64,000 nt of DNA from positions 40,238,001 through 40,302,000 of the forward strand of contig OX485804.1 in assembly GCA_950295325.1 (NCBI GenBank), in the 5' to 3' direction. Positions 50,607-60,202 of the stretch are shown piece after piece. Position numbers and translations under genes: made by a program. The stretch's first letter is position 1, and each line of letters begins with the position of its first letter. A model generated the notes under the pieces. That model did not search any database and was not told the DNA's origin. It worked only from the letters and a program-made list of their open reading frames with translations. This stretch comes from Polytrichum commune. Taxonomy: Eukaryota; Streptophyta; Polytrichopsida; Polytrichales; Polytrichaceae.

Positions 50607-50784
50607 TAAGCCAAGCCAAGCCAAGGCAAGGCACAACAACTACGAACCTCCTAAAAATACACCAGCTTTTTAACAAAGGCGGTACCCAATGGTAATCACC
50701 TGATCCCGTTTCCGCTTCGCCAATGGAAACGCAGCCTAAAGGGGAGAACCTTGCGAGAGCCTACGAAAGTGCCCTACCTAAACC

Positions 50785-50791
50785 CTATATA
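50785..50791 (+). promoter_or_regulatory. Possible TATA box of transketolase C
   Basis: CTATATA lies about 306 bp upstream of the copy C ATG, just before a GC-rich stretch shared with the copy B upstream region. A leader of about 270 bases would follow. It rests on consensus match only. Confidence 0.4.
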
Positions 50792-51096
50792 CCGTAGAGC
50801 CGTGGCGGGCCGAGCGTTCCCACGGCCCACCGGACATCCATTCTCCGTCGTCGCTCGGCCAACGACGGGCCTTCGTCAGCCCCAGCCACTCGTTCCTCGC
50901 TTCCACGGACGCCCGGACCCCTATCCCACCCACTTCACCATCCGCAATCCCCTTCCCCATTCCCCATTCCCCATTCCATTCCATCGCTCACACCCACAGC
51001 GGACTTCTCCACCTGCGCCCTCCGCTGCTGCTGCTGCGCTCGTCAGGTTGGGTTGCACGGGGATCAGCTGCCTGCCTGCGTGCGTGCGGAGTCGCC

Positions 51097-54000
51097 ATGG
51101 CCGCTCTCAGGTGCAATGTGGCCGCTGTGGCAGCCGCGGTCGCGCCCTCAGCGGTGCGCGCAGCGTCGCAGAGCGAGAGGCTGGGGGCGTCCGTGCAAGG
51201 GTGCGGGGTGACCAAGTTCGCGGGCCTCAGGATCGCGGGTAAGGGCGTGAGCAGCGCGCAGCCCGCCGGGAATTCGAGGTCGCAGCGGAAGAAGGTGGGG
51301 AAGGTGTGCGCCTCGACTGCCCCCGTGGAGACTCTGGAGAAGACGGACAGCGCCCTGGTGGATAAGTCCGTGAACACCATCCGGTTCCTGGCCATCGACG
51401 CGGTGGAGAAGGCGAATTCCGGGCACCCCGGTCTGCCCATGGGATGCGCGCCCATGGGGCACATCCTGTACGACGAGGTGATGCAGTACAACCCCAAGAA
51501 CCCCTTCTGGTTCAACAGGGATCGCTTCGTCCTGTCCGCTGGGCACGGTGAGTCGTCGCATTCCAGCGTTTGCGTTGTGATTAGGAATCCTGGCACATTC
51601 ACGCCAAATTTATAGCCCTTTACGTCAAATTCACACACATTCAGTAATGATACATTAGTTTAAGTTTTGGGTCGTCGCACAGGCCAGTTGTGAAGAGAGT
51701 GTTGTTTTTTTCTCCTGGGTACAATCCTCGTATCCTGGAGGTGACAAGAAGTCGATTCGAGAATGATGGGAATCGTGAGCTTGGGACCTGTACGTGGGAA
51801 CGTCCTCTGATTCTGACGTGTGTTCAATTTGCAAACAGGTTGCATGCTCCAGTACGCCCTCCTCCACCTCGCAGGATACGACAGCGTTCAGGTCCGTTTC
51901 CAAGACTTCATGGACATTTGATCTTCTAGTGCTCCTGAGAAAATGCAGAGGAGGTTGTGCCTCAGCAAACAACATAAGTTCGGTTTAGCTTTTGTGAGCA
52001 TTTGGAAGTTGAATGTCTCATGCACATGGAAGCCAGGCACCTAACGAGAAAGCGGGCTTAAGAAGCCCTGGTCCGTCCAGGCAGATGAACATATTTGTGT
52101 ATCAGTGAATGGTATTTTAAGCGGAGGAGGAATTTTGCACGGGTGGAGTGGATTAGATTCATTTATAGAGTTTGGCATTTCGATTTGCAGTATTTTTGAA
52201 TACGGTCTCCGGGGCATGAGGTGGTTTGAGTCTATGCTGTAAGCAGTAATTCTATTCCGATACGATTATGATAAGCGGGGGTATCGAAACGGCTGCACAG
52301 TGCTGTGAAGGGCACTGGTTCTCACACCAGCAGATGTCGTTTTTTGACATGTGGGGCAAACGAGATAGGGAGCAGATATTATGTTGAGTATTGCTCCACT
52401 TGATTCAGATTACTAATCGTATGAAGGGCATGATATTACAGTGAAGCTGATGGAGAACGTGGTTTTGACAGGAAGAGGATTTGAAGCAGTTCAGGCAGTG
52501 GGGAAGTCGCACTCCCGGTCACCCGGAGAACTTCGAGACCACCGGAATCGAGGTGACGACTGGCCCTCTCGGTCAGGGTATTGCCAATGCCGTTGGTTTG
52601 GCCCTTGCCGAGGCTCACTTGGCTGCCCGTTTCAACAAGCCGGACGCCAAGATTGTGGACCACTACACGTAAGATGATCTGTCCATTGGTGTTGTGGTGG
52701 GTGGTTGAATTGGAGTTGCATTGAATTTTTGGAACCGGAAAGACGGTGTGAATAGTCGTGTACATTTCCGTGAAGGTGAGGAGTGTAAAGCTGGCCAATC
52801 GGTGAAATGAGTGGTGGATGGAGTGAATATGTATTGGAACGTGTGAACAGAGAATTGCGAGAAATGAATGCTTTGGGCGGATATAAAAAGTTTTTGAGAG
52901 GATGGGTTTGTGGGTTGTGCGTGTAGGTACTGCATTTTGGGTGACGGATGCAACATGGAGGGTATCTCCAACGAGGCGGCATCACTTGCAGGCCACTGGG
53001 GCCTCGGAAAGCTGATTTGCTTGTACGACGACAACCACATTTCCATCGATGGAGACACGGAAATTGCGTTCACGGAAAATGTGGATGCCCGATTCGATGC
53101 TTTGGGATGGCACACGATCTGGGTGAAAAACGGAAACACGGGCTACGATGAAATTCGTGCCGCCATCGAAGAAGCCAAGTCCGTCACTGACAGGCCCACG
53201 ATGATCAAGGTGAATATCCAGCCTTGCCCGAGTAGGTGGTGTATGTTTTGTGGTGCCTGCACCAGCAAATGGGTTTCATAAATGTTACGACGGTGTGTAA
53301 TTAGCACAAATCCTGCAACGTGTTACATGTTAAAGTTGAGTGGTGAGTTCGGAACAGGAAGAGTGGGTGACATTGACATCGTGGATGTGGATGGTACAGG
53401 TGACAACTACCATTGGATTCGGGTCACCAAACAAGGCGAACTCGTATTCTGTTCACGGAGCGGCGTTGGGCGCCAAGGAGGTGGATGCCACACGTCAAAA
53501 CCTCGGGTGGCCATATGAGCCCTTCCATGTCCCAGAGGAGGTGAAGAGGTAGGTCGTAATTAGAAATAAGAAAATAATTATGTGTTTACAAATACTATGA
53601 CTTGGGACTGGTAGTAGTTGTGAACCTGGTCAGTAATGTGTTTGTGAGTTGACCCTCTGGCTGTGATTGTTTCTACTGACAGCCACTGGAGCAAGCACAT
53701 CGAACTTGGAGCTAAGAGTCAAGCTGACTGGGAGGCCTCACTGGAAGCCTATACCCAGAAGTACCCTGAGGAAGCTGCGGAGTTCAAGAGTTTGATCAGC
53801 TTGGAGTTGCCAACCGACTGGGACAAGGCCCTCCCTGTAAGTTCTGGAAAGAAATGCATGGGTGCGTCCTTTGAGGGTCGAGGGTTGTAAAAAGTCGTGA
53901 TCAGATACGGATAGGATAAGAGGAGCGCAGCATGTAATGACCAGAAAATGAACAAGGGGCTTTCTCTGCTCAGACTCGTCCAGATTGACGATGGGTTGTG

Positions 54001-55011
54001 TGTGTGGAATCTGACGTGGTGGTTTGGTGATATTTGGCGACAATGCAGGCTTTTACCCCAGAGGATGCAGGTGATGCTACGCGCAACCTGTCTCAGAGAT
54101 GTTTGAACGCGTTGGCAAGAACTTTGCCCGGTCTGATCGGAGGCAGTGCGGATTTGGCCTCGTCGAACATGACCTTGATGAAGATGTTCGGAGACTTCCA
54201 GAAGAGCACCCCCGAGGAGCGCAACGTGAGGTTCGGAGTTCGGGAGCACGCCATGGGAGCCATCTGCAACGGTATTCTGTTGCATCTGAGCGGACTGATC
54301 CCATACTGCGCCACGTTCTTCATCTTCACAGACTACTTGAGGGCAGCGATGAGGATTTCCGCACTGTGCGAGGCGGGTGTGATCTACGTGATGACCCACG
54401 ACTCCATCGGTCTGGGAGAGGACGGTCCCACCCATCAGCCCATCGAGCACCTGGCCAGTTTCAGGGCCATGCCCAACATCTTGATGTTGAGGCCCGCGGA
54501 CGGAAACGAAACTTCAGGGGCGTACAAGGTGGCGGTGTTGAACAGGAAAAGGCCATCGGTGCTGGCTCTGTCAAGACAAAAGTTGCCGAACTTGGCGGGA
54601 ACCAGCATCGACAACGTGAGTTTGGGAGGATACACGCTCTCGTGCAACGCCAAGGACAACAAGCCAGACCTAATTTTGCTGGGCACGGGTTCAGAGTTGG
54701 AGATCGCCGCGAAGGCAGCGGACATAATCCGCAAGGAAGGGAAGACGGTGAGGGTGGTTTCACTGGTGTGCTGGGAGTTGTTCGAGGAGCAAAGCGCGGA
54801 GTACAAGGAGAGCGTGTTGCCAAAGGCGGTGAAGGCCCGCGTGTCGGTGGAGGCAGGATCAACATTCGGATGGGAGAAGTATGTGGGTTTGGAGGGCAAG
54901 TCAGTGGGAGTGGATCACTTCGGCGCCAGTGCTCCTGCCAACATCTTGTACAAGGAGTTCGGACTGACAGTGGAGAATGTGGTAGCCAAGTCAAAGGAAG
55001 TGATGGCATAA
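51097..55011 (+). CDS. Plastid transketolase, copy C
   Basis: There are seven exons: 51097-51547, 51839-51891, 52472-52668, 52927-53209, 53400-53548, 53683-53836 and 54049-55011. They encode 749 residues with phases identical to A and B, and all catalytic and cofactor motifs are intact. Exon 1 is the most distinct of the three, with V15, A31, V33, V38, D89 and F137, mostly in the transit region. Gly641 ('LLGTGSELE') differs from Ser in A and B. Introns 2-4 and the 3' flank match copy A. The stretch from intron 5 through about 54480 in exon 7 is nearly identical to copy B instead. The start is the ATG at 51097. It looks functional. Confidence 0.95.
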
Positions 55012-55530
55012 GTGCGTGAATTATATATAGAATGGATTAGGGATGTTATGCGGGACGTCTCCTCTGATTTTGTCCGTGCGGATGCTGTATCCTGAATAGT
55101 TAGGTCGACATGAAGGAGGTTGCTTTGCAATCAGATAGAATAGGTCTAGTTTCCAGGATCCAGAAAGGGTATTCAATTGTGACTGTGGAGCACTCTGTGT
55201 GCTTGAGTCCTCTCGTGTTGGTATAGAAGAGATGAGAGATCCGGTAGGGTGTCAACTTCATCAAGAAGTGATGACATGTGCATTTTTGCAATATCGGAGA
55301 CAGCGAAAGCAAAGGGTTTTTCTTCAGTTAGTTTAATTTTCTTGTAAACATATATTTCTCCAATATTTAACAAAGGCCAGACAAGTGGTAGCTTTGCCCG
55401 TTGCATGACATACAGGAGGGATACATTTGGGTGCGTGAATCTATCTGTGCTGTTGAACAACAGTGAATATCTGTATGAGTTGATATTGTGAGCTGATGTT
55501 ATATTCGTTTGTTGTGTTTCGTCATTGGCT
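55012..55530 (+). other. 3' flank of transketolase C, homologous to that of copy A
   Basis: It starts GTGCGTGAATTATATATAG directly after the stop. It aligns with the reverse complement of about 30720-31235 beyond copy A, with small differences throughout. Copy B lacks it. It probably contains the shared 3'UTR. Confidence 0.75.
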
Positions 55531-55545
55531 GTAGTTGTTTTAGCA

Positions 55546-55936
55546 CACTAAATGTTTGGATTTAGTGTCATGGTATTTTATGCCACTGGTCATTTTTCCA
55601 GTGACACGTCTCATGAATAAGTTTACGAGTCCTGTCATCCCGACTTCCTTTTAGTTCATTCAAATGCTAATTATTGAGACAAAGGTTGGTATATTCTGCA
55701 TTCAAAGAATTATGTACTGAAATATTGTCTGGATGATTGGAATTTGGATGGGAAAATCACTTAGGAAGTGACAGTAAATTCTGCAATGTAAACATGTAAT
55801 GCCCAAAAAATGTTTACAAGGAATGACAAATCATTGTAAGTTCACATGAAGTGTTCGTGACACTACACATGCGGTTTACAATTAGTATTGATCAAGACAA
55901 ATGAAATTGGTGACACAAAGATATTTTATTTCAGTG
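55546..55936 (+). mobile_element. TA-type MITE (family M2, long form), older copy
   Basis: A 391-bp element that starts CACTAAATGTTTGGATTTAG and ends ATTTTATTTCAGTG. Its flanks are CA on both sides, where other copies have TA. The interior block 'CTCATGAATAAGTTTAC' and 'GGATGATTGGAATTTGGATG' match 24945-25749 and 57082-57435. It is more diverged than its relatives. Confidence 0.6.
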
Positions 55937-55938
55937 CA

Positions 55939-57079
55939 GTCAACTTTTTGTAGAAGATGGTGTATTTGTGCTTAAGTTTCAAGTTTTGGTTTCATAATAA
56001 TCCAGATTGTCATACTCCTGCTTCCTTTGTCGAGGAACGGGTTTGTAAGTTATTGGTTTAGCCATGATATCTGATTTTCAGTTTCCAGTAAGCATGAAAA
56101 AGATATTTCGAGTCTGCTGTCTGCTATCGAATGTGGTGGAGTCAAAACCATTTGATGTGTAAAAATCCTTTAGAGTCTTCATTTCAATCTAGGGTTGCCA
56201 TTGGCTACCGTCAAATAGTCTAATTTGGTTACTCTTATTTTCTCTATCATATGATGCATGGTTTTGTAGGAGTAAGCTTATATCCACATAGCAAAGTAAT
56301 TAAGAACCAGACGAATCATAATGTGGAACAAAACGCGATTTTAATAAATTGGCAACATATCCAATTATGACCTTCTCAAGAGGAAGTATTGTAAATTGGC
56401 ATGCTTGGGTTGGATCATTACCCAACCAAATTACCAACCCAATACAACACCACCCCACCACATACACACACGCCATGTTGTTTTGGTAGTCACATAGCCT
56501 GGTCACACCGGCCGGTCCTGGCCTAGCCAACCGGTGGCCCCGGCGTGGGAGGTGGCGGGCTGGGCCGGCTCGGCGTGGCCCTACACCAACCTGCTCTCCC
56601 ACCTGGGCCTGTGGCAGGGATTGAGGACCCCTGCCCAACACTTTAATAAAAAAAGGAAAAATATAATACTAAAAGTAGCCCAAACAGAGGCATTTGGAGT
56701 TGTTTGCAGCCAGCCCGACTTGCCTAGCTAGAGGCAGAGGGCATGCACCCCGGCTAGCTGGCAACAAGGGGGGTGCCTTGCAACCATCTAGTTGGGACAC
56801 TTGCTTGGCTCTAGCCCCGGACTGGCCGGACTGGTTGGTTGGGCGCCTGGTTGGCTTGGTGTGGCCAGGCTTTGAAAGCAACCCTACTCAACGCCCAATT
56901 CATAAACTTATCCAACACATTAAGGCCTACATTAGAGAAGTATCAAGGATTCAATTGCAAGCAAATCAAGGATTGTTTGTCAAATTATACTAATGCTTGA
57001 TAAACATACAAAGACTTATTCTTTCGCACAAATTCATAGTATAGAGCATCTTCAGTGTTCACGTCAACCTCCAAATAAG
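55939..57079. other. Intergenic with a GC-rich island, no gene
   Basis: Positions 56500-56880 are markedly GC-rich ('GGCCGGTCCTGGCC', 'CCCCGGACTGGCCGGACTGG') and interrupted by an A-rich patch at 56646-56680, amid AT-rich DNA. Frames through it have low-complexity composition and no domain. It may be a decayed transposon; I could not define its ends. Confidence 0.35.
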
Positions 57080-57081
57080 TA

Positions 57082-57435
57082 CATTAAATATCATATTTAG
57101 TGTCATATGGTATTTAATGTCACTATGGTAACTTTTCGGATGACACTTCTTATGAATAAGTGAACTAATATTGTCATGGATGATGGATGAGTTCATTCAT
57201 TGGCCAAAACCCTACCTTCGCTTGTCAGCAACTTGTGATGAAATATTGTCATGAATGATTGAAACTGGGATGAGAAGTCACTTGGTAAGTGACAATTATG
57301 GTAGCATTGGAAATCTATAATCCCCCAAATCTTTTTACAAGAAATGACAAATAATGTTGGGTTAACATTTAGTGTTGGTGACACTATACCGTGGTTTACA
57401 AGTAGTATTGGCGACACTAAATATCATATTTAGTG
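57082..57435 (+). mobile_element. TA-type MITE (family M2, long form)
   Basis: A 354-bp element that starts CATTAAATATCATATTTAGTG and ends TAAATATCATATTTAGTG. The left flank is TA (57080-57081) and the right flank is TT. It carries the family blocks 'GACACTTCTTATGAATAAG' and 'AGTCACTTGGTAAGTGACA', the latter itself a small inverted repeat. Confidence 0.7.
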
Positions 57436-57437
57436 TT

Positions 57438-57979
57438 GTTTAGCAGCTTGTGGGCATTGCTAGTAGACAATGACAGGGCTTTGAAGAGTTGAATTCCATC
57501 AAATCCCGAGGCACCTAATTGCTGCACCTTCCCATCTTCCTTCATTTTATCTTGTTTCAAGGAGTTGAAGAAGACCCTACAATATTTATGGTATATAGTG
57601 TTACCGGTCCACTAGTGTCATTTGCCGTATATTGTAACTTATGTGTAGATTACACTAATTCTCAAATAATATTTTCATTAAGTATGAAAACAAAATGAAA
57701 GTAACATTGATCTACAACCGATCTAAAGCCAAATTAAAAAATTGTATTGATTCAATTGAATTTGATGGGACTACTAATAAAACTCTTGATAGTATGTTAG
57801 AAAATAAGGTTAAATACATCTAGATAATATTACATTGTTAAAAAAACCTTGAAATTGTCTTGCACACGTGATTAGTCAACCTTAAATTTTTAATTTACGC
57901 CGGCCTTACTCCAACCTTCATTTCTCACTCCTTAAACTAAAGCATTAGAATTAAAAAAAATGATTTCATTACAAAGAAC
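57438..57979. other. Intergenic, no gene
   Basis: AT-rich spacer between two M2 MITEs. Nothing supportable is seen. Confidence 0.4.
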
Positions 57980-57981
57980 TA

Positions 57982-58199
57982 CACTAAATATTGTATTTAG
58001 TTTCACTTATTATCTGGAATTACACAATGCTATAACTTTTTATTGTGTATCTCATATTTTACCAACAGATGTCAAACTGGTTGTTTGGAAATTATAGAAC
58101 ACTAGCAACTTTGCTTGGTTAAAAAAAATCATCAATGGTAAAAAGATATAGCACTGTGTCACTCTAAATAGTTAGTGACACTAAATATCATATTTAATG
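57982..58199. mobile_element. TA-type fold-back MITE (family M2, short form), copy 2
   Basis: A 218-bp close relative of 46288-46509, flanked by TA (57980-57981 and 58200-58201). It starts CACTAAATATTGTATTTAG and ends ATCATATTTAATG. It contains the core 'GGTTGTTTGGAAATTATAGA' and partly complementary inner arms. Confidence 0.75.
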
Positions 58200-58201
58200 T
58201 A

Positions 58202-59928
58202 CTAATATCTAAAAATAGTGTTATGTTAACCCTTAGTGGATGTGAGACTTGTGAGGTTGTAGACAACTTCCCTTGCAAGTAGTGTACATGGCACTAAATA
58301 CAAAATAAATGGCTCATAACAACGGCACATCTCTATGTTGATGAATATACTTTAACATCACTTTGGAATCATAATTCAATTATGAATAGACATAACATCA
58401 CTTAGCCTAGGGGTTGAGCTCCTTTTTCTACAATGACAACACTCCCCCTAGGTTGGTACATGGCCGATATAACTAGGATGAGATTCTGTGCAACTAGCTA
58501 ATTGCTATTGTGTGACTTCCCCAACTAGTGCCACGCTCATGCAACATGGTGGTTGGCTCCCCAAAATACTATTAAACAAGAGTTTTTTTCTCGGCATGTG
58601 TTACACCCGTCTCTCACTCTACATCCACCCTTCTAGAGTGAACAATACTCAGGTTGAGTATTATTCATTTTGCAAAAGTGGCCAAAAATAAAGGGGAATC
58701 ATTCTTGCTTCATTCCCGACACTATGGGTGAATCATATGCTCCACTTTGGTTCTTAGAAATAATACCCCAAGTGGTGAAACATCAAAGGAAAAGGAAAAT
58801 TTGACCCCTCACATCACCATTGGTCCAAGTACTACTTTGTCTACAATGGAGTCTTCTGCAAGAAAAAGAGGCAATTAACTTAGTGTACAAGGTTGATACA
58901 ATACCTATTTTGATAAGGTAGATGAGCATGTTATGGTTACCTACAAGAGGTTTGGCCTCCTTTGATTTGCAATGATTTTGGTAAAAACTCCACTCAATTA
59001 GTAAATCATGTACATATTCAAAGTCATAAGAATGAGATCAAAGTTATAGAATCCACAACATTTGGTAGAACTGGAGTTGGAGGTGGCAAAATGGCGAAAG
59101 GAGAGGAGCATTGACTAAGAGTGACAACATGAGCAAGTGAGGCTTGCTTCTTGGATGAGGAATGCTATCATTTGAGTGATGGGTGATGCATGGTAACATG
59201 TGAGCGGTGAGGGAAGACAAATGTTTGGAAATACACGTACTAATATCCTATAACTGTGGAATCTAAGCATACATACTAGCAACTTTCAATACTCTGTTAT
59301 GAATGAGGAGTTCAAACAAAGTGTGATTAATGTAATGAAATGCCCTACTCTACTCTACTCTACTCTACTCCACAACCACAAGCATGGAATGAGGGTTTCG
59401 AGATGAAGTTTAAAATTGTTGTTAGACTCAACGTTCAAAAGCAAATGCCAACATATTTCAATTATCGAATGCCTATTTAATCAAAACTAAGGATGTAAAC
59501 TCATACCTTACGCTAATACCTTTTGAAAATGCAATTTTCTTTTTCACAACACGTGAGAACAAATTTGGTTTGTCAATTCATAGAAATCTATGGATTAGAT
59601 TTTTTTTAGGATTCCGATAAGTCCATTGATACTTATTTTCTTGGGTCTAAATTAAATTAGTCTGCATGCATGGGATCAAGAATCATCATCATCATTAATG
59701 GTGTCAAAGAACCTATCCACGTGTATCAAAATTGTTATACCAATCGAATATTGATTATTGATGGGTATGTCAAGGAGAAAAAATCTTCAAAGACCCGAGT
59801 TATTTTTTGGGTCAATGCCATTCTAAACCAACTTGGTAATATGACAATTATGCCTAGGTTTGAAGACTCTTGCATGATTTATAGACCCGAATGATATCGA
59901 AAGCAAAATTACTGTCAAATATGTATTA
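58202..59928. other. Intergenic, no gene; a pentanucleotide microsatellite
   Basis: No supported gene. A (CTACT)n microsatellite of about five units lies at 59345-59370. A frame at 59670-59894 has ordinary composition but no recognisable domain. Confidence 0.4.
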
Positions 59929-60006
59929 GGTAATCGTTTTATTGGAACCGGTTATCGGTGTAGAACCGGTTCTGCACCGATAACCGGTTCCAATAAAACG
60001 ATTACC
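59929..60006. repeat. 78-bp near-perfect palindrome
   Basis: The 32-base arms at 59929-59960 (GGTAATCG...ATCGGTG) and 59975-60006 (CACCGAT...CGATTACC) are exact reverse complements. The 14-base centre, TAGAACCGGTTCTG, is palindromic apart from its outer pair. The whole 78 bp is therefore self-complementary except for one base pair. GAACCGGTT-type words recur inside it. It could extrude as a cruciform or, if transcribed, form a long hairpin RNA. Confidence 0.95.
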
Positions 60007-60009
60007 GGA

Positions 60010-60200
60010 CGTAACCGGTTGGCCGCTTTGTTAAGCCGCGCAGGTGACCTAAACAGTGGGTCACCTGTCGTCTTCTTCAACATATCCGATTTAGATGATC
60101 ATAATCGGCTGGGATGTCGAGATTATCGTCTGCAAACCTGTGTGCTCAGAGCCAATCGTGTAGTGCCACCTCGGCGAAACAAAGCGGCCAACCGGTTACG
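60010..60200. repeat. Second inverted repeat beside the palindrome
   Basis: The sequence starting CGTAACCGGTTGGCCGCTTT at 60010 is exactly complementary over 23 bases to the one ending CCAACCGGTTACG at 60200. They enclose about 145 bp. Inside the left arm side, CAGGTGACC (about 60041) and GGTCACCTG (about 60059) form another small hairpin. Together with the adjacent palindrome this may be a fold-back element. No target duplication was identified. Confidence 0.85.
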
Positions 60201-60202
60201 AA

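Noticed and set aside
46288-58199. CACTA (CMC) superfamily assignment from the CACTA-starting tips
   Set aside because: The flanking duplication is TA in most copies, not 3 bp, and no subterminal repeat arrays are seen.
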